64,000 nt of DNA from CAWAMR01 sp963783095 (GTDB lineage: Bacteria; Planctomycetota; Planctomycetia; Gemmatales; Gemmataceae), in the NCBI GenBank assembly GCA_963783095.1, contig CAWAMR010000002.1, forward strand, positions 1,178,001 through 1,242,000, in the 5' to 3' direction. The notes beneath the pieces were generated by a model. That model did not search any database, had not been told where the DNA came from, and saw only the letters and a list, made by a program, of their open reading frames with translations. A program made the position numbers and the translations under genes. Shown here piece by piece: positions 18,958 to 27,740 of the stretch; within the stretch, counting starts at the first letter, position 1, and every line of letters begins with the position of its first letter.

Positions 18958-19800
18958 ATGACTACTGCAACAACGGTTCGCACTCCCTGTCGAAATCGGG
19001 AACTGACCCCGGAACAATGCGCTGCCCTCGATCAGTTGATTATGGGCAAGAGTGACCGCGAAACGGCCGAAGCGATCGGCGTGCATCGCGTTACGGTGAC
19101 GCGCTGGCGCTTGCACGACCAGTTGTTCCGGGCACAATTCAAACGGCTCAAGCTGGAAATCATGACCCGATCAGTCAATCAATTGCGTTCGCTGCTGCCA
19201 AAAGCCCTGGATTGTCTGGCGTATCACCTCAATCCGCGCAGCGATTTCTGCATGAAGGCGACGGCCCAAGTCTATGCACTGGTAAAAGCCGGCGGGCTCA
19301 GTCAGGAATATCTCGATGGCCCTGAAGTCGCTGCCGACGAGTACTACGAAGTCGTATATGACGACGATCCGAAAGTCGATGAGAACGACGACTCTCAAGA
19401 GAAAACAAAAGTTGCAGCGAACCAGCAGGTCTCGGAGCCGGCCCCAGTGGTGCAGAAAGAACCGCCCAAGGAGATAGCCAAGCAACTCGAAGAGGAAGCA
19501 AAGCCGATTCAGATCCCGTCCCCAGCGAATCTCTCCGCTGAGCCCCAGCCGGCTCCGCCAGTGGCCCAGATCGAGGAGCCAAGAAAGCAGACCAGCGAAC
19601 CATCGGTCCGGACATTGGTCCCGAATCAACTCGGTGTTTCGGAGACTTGCCAAGCTCCCCGCGAAACGAAAGAGCCAAACGCTGGTGCCACGACGGACCC
19701 ACCGGAAACGGATCGCCAGTTCGACGCCAATAACCCCGGTGCTGATCGCAACTGGCCGCGACTCATAACCGAGTTGAAAAAGATAGGTGAGCGTAACTGA
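18958..19800 (+). CDS. HTH protein with long acidic/Pro-rich tail
   Basis: 280 residues. The N-terminus (about 15-60) is a homeodomain-like helix-turn-helix: LTPEQCAALDQLIMGKSDRE, TAEAIGVHRVTVTRWRL, the form found in terminase small subunits and transposase-associated proteins. Residues 60-115 are helical (LPKALDCLAYHL). From about 120 onward the chain is disordered: DEYYEVVYDDD, then Pro/Glu/Lys-rich sequence to the end. AAGGAG lies nine bases before the ATG. It sits in a repeat-rich island with no phage genes nearby. It may bind one of the adjacent repeats (inference). Confidence 0.8.
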   Translation: MTTATTVRTPCRNRELTPEQCAALDQLIMGKSDRETAEAIGVHRVTVTRWRLHDQLFRAQFKRLKLEIMTRSVNQLRSLLPKALDCLAYHLNPRSDFCMKATAQVYALVKAGGLSQEYLDGPEVAADEYYEVVYDDDPKVDENDDSQEKTKVAANQQVSEPAPVVQKEPPKEIAKQLEEEAKPIQIPSPANLSAEPQPAPPVAQIEEPRKQTSEPSVRTLVPNQLGVSETCQAPRETKEPNAGATTDPPETDRQFDANNPGADRNWPRLITELKKIGERN

Positions 19801-19810
19801 TCTGGGAACC

Positions 19811-20480
19811 CAATGTTACAAATTGCTACAAAAAATTGAGTTTGCGGATTTGAGCGGTACTACTCACGCGGAGCGCGAGGATTGTCCCCAATGCACCCCA
19901 ACGGGTGCGCTAACAAAGCCCAGGGTACTGAGCGCAAGTTTCGATAGTTGAAAGCGTCCGAAAGGACGATGGGAGCCCGCAGCGCAAGCAAGGGAACGAG
20001 CTCCGGCGATGTCGCAGTTCCACCTTGCTTGCGCAGCGGGCTCCCAATACCTTGACGCCCTGGCTACTTCGACTCTGTAAATCAGCGAAGTTCGCCCAGG
20101 GTGCTCGCTTGCGCTCGTACCCTGGGCTTTGTTAGCGCACCCCGTTACGGTGCCCGGACCGTAACGCGCTCGCCGAAAAGGTTAGGGGAGCCGTAAGCGG
20201 CAATGTTACAAATTGCTACAAAAAATTGAGTTTGCGGTCGTGTAGCCGTACTCCTCACGCTCCGCGTGAGGACATTCTTCACGCGGAGCGTGAAGAGTAC
20301 AGCTGGCTTTTGCCAGCCGTTAGCGGCAATGTTACAAATTGCTACAAAAAATGGATATTGCGGTCGTGTAGCCGTACTCCTTACGCTCCGCGTGAGGACA
20401 TTCTTCACGCGGAGCGTGAAGAGTACAGCTGGAGCCGTAAGCGGCAATGTTACAAATTGCTACAAAAAATTGGGTTTTGC
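19811..20480. repeat. four-copy repeat array with hairpin spacers
   Basis: The word CAATGTTACAAATTGCTAC followed by AAAAAAT occurs at 19811, 20201, 20327 and 20445. The last three are in tandem at 126- and 118-bp periods. Between them lie paired hairpins: TCACGCTCCGCGTGA and TTCACGCGGAGCGTGAA, bracketed by GTACTC and GAGTAC. Between copies 1 and 2 a different palindromic element (19886-20157) is inserted. Non-coding. The array lies directly downstream of the HTH gene. Confidence 0.8.
19886..20157. mobile_element. palindromic element of the AACAAAGCCCAGGGT family, variant loop
   Basis: Arms: about 19889-19936 (GCACCCC...GCTAACAAAGCCCAGGGTAC) and 20106-20155 (its complement). The loop holds a second stem, 19975-20000 against 20025-20050 (GGAGCCCGCAGCGCAAGCAA type). 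The core AACAAAGCCCAGGGT is shared with the elements at 53735-54018 and 58085-58383, but the loop differs. It splits the four-copy repeat array, so it is probably an insertion. Confidence 0.65.
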
Positions 20481-20491
20481 GGTCGGTCGGT

Positions 20492-20729
20492 CTAACGAGA
20501 CGGGCTTTGCTGCTTACTTGCGAAACTGGCTATCTTCGGGTCAGCGATCTTCGTGTCGTCCGCCAACAGAAACGCTTTACTGTGTATCACCAAGAGTGTG
20601 CCATCTCCCTCGAATGGCAAAAAGACCTGGTCGAGACCAGCGGTTGTTTGTTTTGGGACGATGCAGACATAATGATCGTTTGGGGTCATCAGAATGTTGC
20701 CGCTGCCCAGATGGAGCAACCAGCGGTAT
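20492..20729 (-). CDS. downstream coding tail, hypothetical
   Basis: Continues on the minus strand past the antitoxin stop in another frame: SPEYRWLLHLGSGNILMTPN, DHYVCIVPKQTT, LPFEGDGTLLVIHSKAFLLADD. The composition is that of a real beta-rich protein, and it begins where the antitoxin ends. It may be a fused C-terminal domain after a frameshift, or a truncated neighbour. No family recognised. No clear start codon with ribosome binding site. Confidence 0.4.
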
Positions 20730-21108
20730 TCAGGACTTTTCGGCAAGGTGCATCCTGTATCTCTTCGCCGCGTCCTTGAGCGCTTGGTTCGGTTTCTTCC
20801 CGTCGTCGTCCAACATGGCAACGAAGAGGTCGCGGTCACGATAGGTCAGTTCCGTCACATCGCGTTCCTCGACAACCTGTCTGCCGGCCTGGACCAATTG
20901 TGGAAATAGCGAAGTCACTGACGGCTTGACCCGTTACCGCAGCGGCTTCCTCGATGACCTCTTTTAAGGAAGACGCCGCTTGCCAGGCGGTCTCGGCCAC
21001 CGGATCGGCAGTCTCCAAACTGTCGAACAACTGACCAGCCAGCGCTTCACGCTCTGCTGGTGGAAGCTGTAATGCCTCATCCAATAGTTTCTTGGTCTCA
21101 ACTGTCAT
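20730..21108 (-). CDS. chimeric antitoxin (addiction-module N-terminus + DUF1778 C-terminus)
   Basis: Residues 1-43 (LLDEALQLPPAEREALAGQL, then DSLETADPVAETAW) match the small addiction-module antitoxin family (Unstab_antitox). Directly after comes SLKEVIEEAAAVTGQAVSDF, then after a one-base slip near 20905 VQAGRQVVEERDVTELTYRD and MLDDDGKKPNQALKDAAKRY, which is the DUF1778 (TacA-type) antitoxin pattern. The N-terminal DNA-binding strand of DUF1778 appears replaced. No toxin gene (RelE/ParE or GNAT) is next to it. Start MTVETKK at 21108 follows GGTGA. Confidence 0.65.
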
Positions 21109-21133
21109 GTCTTCACCCTTCATTTTTCCCAAG

Positions 21134-24100
21134 TCAATTCGGGATTTTCTCAATGCGCGGGACTGTTGCTGTCACCTTCATCGCCCTCTCGACCTCACTC
21201 AGAAACAGTTCCAGTTCCAGTCTCTGTTCCCAGACAACCTTGGGGGGCCGATTGCCGAGCGCTTTTGGATGCGTGTCGCAATTGCGCCCGATCCATAGTT
21301 GCGATTGTCTCAACCAGCGCTTGGCCTCCATGTCGTTGCCGAGGCGATGATGGACGGTTGCCAGCAGAAGCCAGCAGCGAACCGCATCGATCGATTCGGC
21401 AAATACCCGCGCTTCGTTGAGCACCGCCAGAGCCTGCTCGCATTGTCCGCGATAAACGAGGGTGGCCGCGTGAGCGATTTGACATGCCGGGATTTCGTGC
21501 CCTCCGTCGCGCGCTGAGTCCAACGCGACGCTCGGCATTCCTTTCACCGGGGTCGAATCGAGGATGCTCACCCAGACGAGCCGCCAGGCCGATTCGCTGT
21601 GTGCCGTTTCGCCATATTGATCGAGGAGGTTTGCACATGCCTCGCGATAACCCTCTCGATCCCCGGATGCCAGCAGAGTCAATGCGTAAGCGGTCAGCGC
21701 TAATTCCGCATCGGATCCTGCCTTGAGGGCTGCGCCAAAATCCTCGGCCGCTTCCTTCCACTGTCGCTGCTCGGCCCAGGCCCGCCCGCGTCGTGCGTAT
21801 AACTCCGACAAAACATTACCGGATTGCGAGCTGCCGATCCCGATCAGGTGCGTCAAATGAAATACCGCCGCAAACCAATCGCGCGCTGCTTCCGCAGCAA
21901 TCGCTTCCTGATTATGCCAGCGGCGATTATCGGCGGAACGAACCAGGTCATTGGGATACTCGGATCGAAGGAGGTTCCAGCGCTCGTGCAGGGCGTCAAT
22001 GTCCAGAGGCACCAGTCCGCTGGTTTTGTCGATTCGATGCGCTGAGAGCCATTGCGACAACAGTACGATGTGGTCCACGGACCGGCGATCCGGGGGCAGA
22101 TCCCAGCCGGTATTCTGCTGGTTCGGACCAAGCACGCGCGCGACCCATCCTTCAGGCTTCATAATGGGAGTCAACGATTCACCGGTCGCGGCATCCCAGG
22201 TACGCGCGGTTCCATCATCGCTCGTCGTGAGAACGCATCGTCCGTCCGGGCTGAAGACAATCTTCGTTACCGTGGCGTTATGCCGCAAGGGCGGCGTGAT
22301 CGACTGGCCCGTTTCGGCATCCCAGACTCTGCCGGTGTTATCCTCGCTCGCCGTGCCGACTTGCTTGCCGTCGCGGCTAAAGCTGGCAAAAACCACATCG
22401 CTGCCGTGACGGAGTCTGGCACCGATCGGCTCGCCATTTTCGGCATTCCAGACCTGGGCGGTGCGGTCGGCGCTCGTGGTCAGAACTCGTTTCCCATCGG
22501 AACTGAAAGTCGCAAAAAGGATGGTCGATTCGTGCTGCAAGGGCTGTCCGATCGGTTCCAGGGTTCCCGAATCATAGATTTGCGCCTGGGCAGGATCATC
22601 GGTTCGCAACAAGCGCCGGCGATCCGGGCTATAGACGACGGTTTGACGCTTTCGGGAACGCGCGCATGCCGCCGGGATCGCGCATTCGTCCCGCGCCAAT
22701 GTCCCAGAGACGGACCAGACCATCCTGAGAGGCGGTCAGCAATTGACTTCCATCCTTGCTGAAAAGAACCCGGTAGACGCTGCCATTGTGCCGCAAGGGA
22801 GGCGTGACCGGTTCACCCCGGCTCGTTTCCCAGACCCGGGCAGTGTTGTCGTGGCCGCCCGTAGCCATCATCCGGCCATCGGGGCTGAACTCGATGTCGA
22901 TGATCGGCGACTCGTGTTGAACCACAAAGGTTCGCCACTGGTTGATCCAGCTATCCCAAACTCTAGCCCTGCCGACGGTATTGGCCGTGGCGACATCGCG
23001 GCCATTGGGACTGAACGCGGCATCGGTCATTGGGGTACTTACGTGAATCAGTGGTGACAGTGCAACTCCGGTTTCGGCGTCCCAGATCCGCGCGTTCTGA
23101 TCCTGACTGGCCGTCAGGATACGCTTCCCGTCCGGGCTGAAGTGGCGCAAATCACGGAGCCTTCATGTGCGAGAACCGGAGTAATCGGTTTGCCGGTGTC
23201 GGCATCCCAGACGCGCGCGGTACCATCGACGGATGCCGTTGCAATCCGCAAACCGTCCGGGCTGAACTCGCCGTAATTGATGCCGCCGTTATGTTTCAAA
23301 ACGATCGAAGTGGCTTCGCCGGTCGGTGCATCCCAGATGCGCGCTGTGCGATCAGTGCTGGTGGTCAAGACCCGATTGCCGCCCTTGTCGAAGGCAATCG
23401 ATGTGATCGTTCCCTGATGCTGCAAAGGTTGCGCAATCATCTTGCCGGTATGGGCATCCCAGAGTCGGGCGACCCGGTCGCTGCAGATCGTCACGATTTG
23501 TCGGCCTTTTGGCCCAAATCGCGCCTGCAAAACACCCGAAGGATGCTGAAGTTTCAAGAGCGGCTCCTCGCTGTCGAGTTGATCGATCGGAAACACTCGG
23601 GCAAAGCCGTCTTCACAAGCACTGATCACCAACTGGCCGTCGGGGCTAAACGCGGCGTCATCGACCCGGCCTCGATGAAACCACGCGCGCGTGAGCCGGG
23701 GGCACTGCCGGAAGACCGCTGCCAGTCGAATCCGGTGCATCTCCTCTTTTTCGGCGACCCCGCCTTCAAGTCTCAGTGCCTCGGCAAACGAGGGCAGCGC
23801 CCGGATAAAATCGCCCTTGTTCAGATCTTCTGTCCCGTTGACCACAATGAGACGAATGTTCCGCTGTGCGCTATCTTTGGCAACTTCGAGGTTCAGTTTC
23901 GCTTGAACCTGCTCGGCCGCGAACGCTTCTTGCACCTTTTGGTGGTACATGTAGGCAACGATGCCAATCATCATCAGCGCCACGACGCCCAGGACAATGA
24001 ATCCAGCGGTTGCCGGATGCCGGCGCGTCCACTTGCGCGCCTTTTCCCAGCGCGTTGCCGCACGCGCGGAGATCGGTTCTCCGTCCAGAAAGCGGACGAG

Positions 24101-25189
24101 TTCATCCGCCAATTCCGTCGCGTTGGCGTAGCGTTTCGCCGGATTCTTCTCCAGACACTTCAGGCAAATGATTTCCAGATCGAGCGGCACCTTCGGCACG
24201 AGGTGTTGCGGCGGCAGCGGGTCATCCCGAATCACCTGCATGATCGTCTCAAAGGGTGTTTCTCCCTGGAAGGGCGGCCTGCCCGTCAGCATCTCGTAGA
24301 GCATCGCACCCAGAGCATACACATCCGTATGCGAACCGATTTCTTTGATTTTCCCCGCCGCCTGTTCGGGAGCCATGTACGAAGGCGTGCCCATGATCGA
24401 GCCGCTTTGAGTCTGCCCGGAACCGCCTTCGAGCCGTTTGGCCAGCCCGAAATCGGTAATCTTGGGAATGCCGTAAGGATGCGATGCCAAGAGAGACAGG
24501 GAACTGAGCGATCGTAGCGAATCCGGCCCGGATTGCGGGTCTACGAGCAGGACGTTCGCCGGTTTCAGATCGCGATGAATGATCCCGGCATCGTGGGCCA
24601 CGGCAACCGCGCGCGAAAGGATTTCGATCATGGCCGCAGCAGCCCGGCCCGGCTGGGGCTGGCTCTTGAGCTTTTGCGCCAAGCTCCCGCCATCGACGAA
24701 TTCCAGTGAAAAATAGGGCCGGCCTTCGGTTTCTCCGACCTCATAAATCTGCACGATGTTGGGATGATGAAGTTGCGCAACGGCCTGGGCTTCGGTCTGA
24801 AACCGCATGCGTTCCGCAGGCCCTGCATGCTCGGCGGCAAGAATCATCTTGAGTGCCACCAGACGATTCAGACCGTTCTGCCGAGCCTTGTAGACGACAC
24901 CCATGCCGCCCCTGCCCAGTTCTCCGAGGATTTCGTAGCCGGGAACCGCGACGCTGCCGGCAACGAAATTCTGAGTTGAGGGGAGTGGTGTTCGGAATTG
25001 GAGCTGGCTGGGGGAGCCCAGAAGGGTACGCGGCAGTTCGTTGGTTGGCCGGGCGGGTAAATCGATGGTTACCTGGGCATGAGGAGTGTTCGTCGATTCG
25101 CGCAGCGCCTCGCCGCAAACCGGGCATGCCAAGGGTGTTTCGTGCGATTCGGTGTGATGTCCCTGCGGACAAATCCACAGCGTGACCAT
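21134..25189 (-). CDS. Ser/Thr protein kinase with WD40 repeats (two frameshifts)
   Basis: About 1350 residues over breaks near 23130 and 22660. Order: zinc-ribbon-like CPQGH and CPVCG (6-27), kinase domain (about 84-360) with GRGGMGVVY glycine loop, VALKM lysine, HRDLKPANV catalytic loop, DFGLAKR and APEQAAG. A single membrane helix follows (AGFIVLGVVALMMIGIVAYM, near 400), a short helical stretch, then about ten WD40 repeats (SPDGQxVxTASxDxTARVWD), and a C-terminal TPR-like part (REACANLLDQYGETAHSESA). Classical Hanks kinase topology with the sensor placed outside or in the periplasm. Phospho-targets unknown; FHA proteins such as the cyclase at 7-8 kb are candidates. Confidence 0.92.
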
Positions 25190-25595
25190 ACTGCCAACTC
25201 CGAGATGCCGAGCGAATGGTTCGTGGTGGAAAAGTTGCTCTAAACCATCCAGTTTACCGCATTGTGGGCGGAATACCTAATCGTATTATGGATGATTTTA
25301 GCGGTTGAGGCGACGAAAGAAGGATCGGTTTTGCGGATTAAAGGGGATAGGTGTCTGCCAGATAAGCCAACACGGGTTCCGACACGGCAGAAACAATCGC
25401 CCCAGCATTGCGCCGGCGTCATGCCCACATCTCCTGACTACCGATTCTACCGATTTTTCGAAATATGCCGAATATCTCTTGACGGGGGGAGGGGGGGCGG
25501 TTTTGTTAGGGTATCACAAACAAGTCAATCTCCCAGGCTCCAAACCTATGATATCGAGGAACTGCCCATGTTTTCGTCAATCGTGCGCAACGTGA
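25190..25595. other. intergenic region with G-run and interrupted short ORF
   Basis: Holds the kinase promoter side, a G-rich tract at 25484-25500 (two runs of six and seven G), and at 25568 an ATG preceded by GAGGA. That 20-codon frame (MFSSIVRNVKNA...) would be open only if the MITE and one target duplicate are removed, in which case it continues into 27677 onward and ends at TAG near 27704. It could be a leader peptide for the PDZ gene downstream, now disrupted (inference). Confidence 0.35.
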
Positions 25596-25692
25596 AGAAT
25601 GCAGGGTGTAACCATTTTCTCTGGGGGATGCCGTCGTAGCGGCGGCATCCTGCCGCCGTCTGCAACCTCTCGGCGGCTGGAAGCCGCCGCTA

Positions 25693-27640
25693 GTGCGCCT
25701 ACGAGCGCATGGAATCGGTAGGGTGAAAGTCCCTATCAATGTTTCGAGTTTGGACATTGTAGCTGAAGGTAACTGCGTCGTCGCGAGGCGAGGTGGAGAG
25801 CAACCGGAAGCGAACGACTGGTCCGTAGGATAACGAACTCGATTCGGCCTGTTGTCGTGACGAGCCTGCTAGCGAAAGGCGAAGTCCAAGGAGTCTCGGA
25901 GGGCGTCAAACTCAGCACCGAGAACGACAAGGGGTGGTTGGAGACAGAACGGTCAGAAGGTTCCATGACGGGAAGTAGGGAGATCCGATTTCGCTGGATG
26001 TATGGAACGAGGGTCGAGAACGGTTGCCGCAGATGGACCGTACCCAAAGGCGTCTGGGCCGGGATGTTGCAGCGAGCATCCGCGGAGCGAAGCGATCGCT
26101 GCATGCCCTTGGGAAGTATCGGAATCGGAAGTCAGAGCGTCCGTAGTAGCGAAGAAGCCGGGTAACGCCGGGGGAGCCAAGGGACGTAGGAAGTTGGAGG
26201 CGTGATGTCAGCACCGCAAGAAACCAACCCGACGGCAGTGTCAGCAATGACTAATCAAGTCGGAGACGTTATGGAGCGCTGGCTCTGGACCGAACCGGCG
26301 GTGTGGAACGAACGCATGTTGACGGCGCTCGAAAAGGGCGTCCAAGGAGGAATATGGTTTAGTCTGATCGATAAAGTGTGGAAGGAACGCAATCTGCGCG
26401 TCAGTCACAGCAAAGTGGCTGCCAACCAGGGCGCTCCGGGAGTGGATCATGTCACGGTCGAAGCATTTGCCGACGACCTGGACGCCAACGTGGCGAAACT
26501 CACCAAAGCCCTCCAGGAAGGAACTTACCAGCCGCAGGCCATTCGGCGAACGTATATCGATAAGCCGGGTAGCCAGGAGCAGCGACCTTTGGGAATTCCC
26601 ACGGTACGCGACCGAGTCGTTCAGGGAGCAGTCCGACACGTCATCGAACCGATCTTTGAGAAAGAATTCGCCACGCACAGTTACGGCTTTCGGCCCCGGC
26701 GGGGTTGCAAAGACGCACTGCGGCGAGTGGATGAACTGCTCAAGCAAGGTTACGCTTACGTGGTCGATGCCGATCTGAAGAGCTACTTCGACACGATCCC
26801 ACATGACCGGCTGATGAGTCGGCTGCGGGAACGCATCGCGGACGGGCGGATGCTTCAGCTGATCGAATCCTTTCTGAAAGCCGGCATTATGGACGGACTG
26901 AAAGAATGGGAACCGGAAGCGGGAGCCCCGCAAGGAGCGGTGTTAAGTCCTTTGCTGAGCAATATCTATCTCAATCCTCTGGATCACCAAATGGCGGCCC
27001 AAGGGTGGCAGATGGTGCGCTATGCCGATGACTTCGTGATCCTCTGTCGCAATCAGGCCGAAGCGGAACAAACACTGGGGTATATCCGTCAGTGGTGTGA
27101 AGCGGAGGGATTGCGGCTGCATCCAACCAAGACGAAAATCGTCAACGTACAGCAGGAAGGCTTTGACTTTCTGGGCTATCACTTCCTAACCACGCGGCGG
27201 GGACGTCTGACGCGCTGGCCGAGGAAGAAGAGCATGGCGAAGTTCAAAGAGACCATCCGGACGAAGACGAAACGGACGAACGGCCGATCGCTGCGAAGTA
27301 TAATCGCAGATATCAACCTGACGTTGCGTGGCTGGTTTGGATTCTTCCAGCACAGTTACCACACGACGTTTAAGACCGTGGACGGTTGGATTCGCGGACG
27401 TTTGCGGAGCATACTGCGCAAACGTTCCGGCGGAAAAGGCCGCGGACGGGGAACGGATCATCAGCACTGGCCGAATGCCTTCTTTGCCAAACATGGGTAC
27501 TATAGTCTGGAAGCTGCCCATGCCCGAGCAAGTCAATCCCCTTGTGGGTAAGACCGACAACAGGAAAGCCGGATGCGGGAAATCCGCCAGTCCGGTTTGG
27601 AGGGAGGGGAAACCAATATGCTTGGTCTTCCCTACCCTAT
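25693..27640 (+). mobile_element. group II intron inserted in the MITE
   Basis: 1948 bp. The 5' end is GTGCG, the group II consensus. The 3' part holds a domain V hairpin at 27566-27599 with the AGC triad (27567-27569), a short upper stem closed around GAAA, and TCCGGTTT, followed by a domain VI stem (GGAGGGAGGGG ... CTTCCCTACCC) and a terminal AT. The maturase lies in domain IV. Ends are fixed by comparison with the empty site in copy 1 (5' exon ...GCCGCTA, 3' exon CGACCCC...). TAGCG at 25870-25874 can pair with CGCTA of the 5' exon, a candidate EBS1. No endonuclease domain, so it may insert at hairpins during replication, as class C introns do at terminators (inference). Confidence 0.93.
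26205..27551 (+). CDS. group II intron reverse transcriptase/maturase
   Basis: 448 residues, intact. Copies intron RNA into DNA and assists splicing. RT blocks are all visible: GIPTVRDRVVQGAVR, SYGFRPRRGCKDAL, VVDADLKSYFDTIPHD, the group II type GAPQGAVLSPLLSNIYL, YADD near 273, and GFDFLGYHF. A thumb/maturase (X) domain follows (IADINLTLRGWFGFFQHS, then WIRGRLRSILRKR). A zinc-finger/HNH endonuclease domain is absent. ATG at 26205 is preceded by GGAGG; a GTG just before it is an alternative. The presence of PQG rather than SQ in the fourth block excludes a diversity-generating retroelement enzyme. Confidence 0.96.
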   Translation: MSAPQETNPTAVSAMTNQVGDVMERWLWTEPAVWNERMLTALEKGVQGGIWFSLIDKVWKERNLRVSHSKVAANQGAPGVDHVTVEAFADDLDANVAKLTKALQEGTYQPQAIRRTYIDKPGSQEQRPLGIPTVRDRVVQGAVRHVIEPIFEKEFATHSYGFRPRRGCKDALRRVDELLKQGYAYVVDADLKSYFDTIPHDRLMSRLRERIADGRMLQLIESFLKAGIMDGLKEWEPEAGAPQGAVLSPLLSNIYLNPLDHQMAAQGWQMVRYADDFVILCRNQAEAEQTLGYIRQWCEAEGLRLHPTKTKIVNVQQEGFDFLGYHFLTTRRGRLTRWPRKKSMAKFKETIRTKTKRTNGRSLRSIIADINLTLRGWFGFFQHSYHTTFKTVDGWIRGRLRSILRKRSGGKGRGRGTDHQHWPNAFFAKHGYYSLEAAHARASQSPCG

Positions 27641-27740
27641 CGACCCCCCAGAGAAGGTAGTTACACCCAGAATGCAGTCTACAATAACCCAATGGATTTC
27701 TAGTTCAGCATTAGCCGATTGAAGATGAATCGGGGGCAAT

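Larger units (their letters stand above)
25596..27676. mobile_element. MITE copy 2, 8-bp target duplication, carrying a group II intron
   Basis: Left end GGGTGTAACC at 25604, right end ...GTTACACCC to 27668. The bases AGAATGCA flank both sides (25596-25603 and 27669-27676). Removing 25693-27640 leaves 89 + 28 = 117 bp, exactly the length of copy 1 at 4624-4740, to which it aligns in inverse orientation with a handful of substitutions. Different flanking octamers show two independent insertion events. Confidence 0.92.

Noticed and set aside
20201..20480. CRISPR array
   Set aside because: Repeat period about 120 bp, spacers are near-identical hairpins and no cas gene is nearby.
25478..25510. 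Sigma-70-like -35 TTGACG beside the G-run
   Set aside because: No acceptable -10 box at 16-18 bp; the match is probably chance.
26205..27551. Diversity-generating retroelement reverse transcriptase
   Set aside because: The fourth RT block has PQG, an X domain follows, and intron domain V is present; no template/variable repeat pair was seen.
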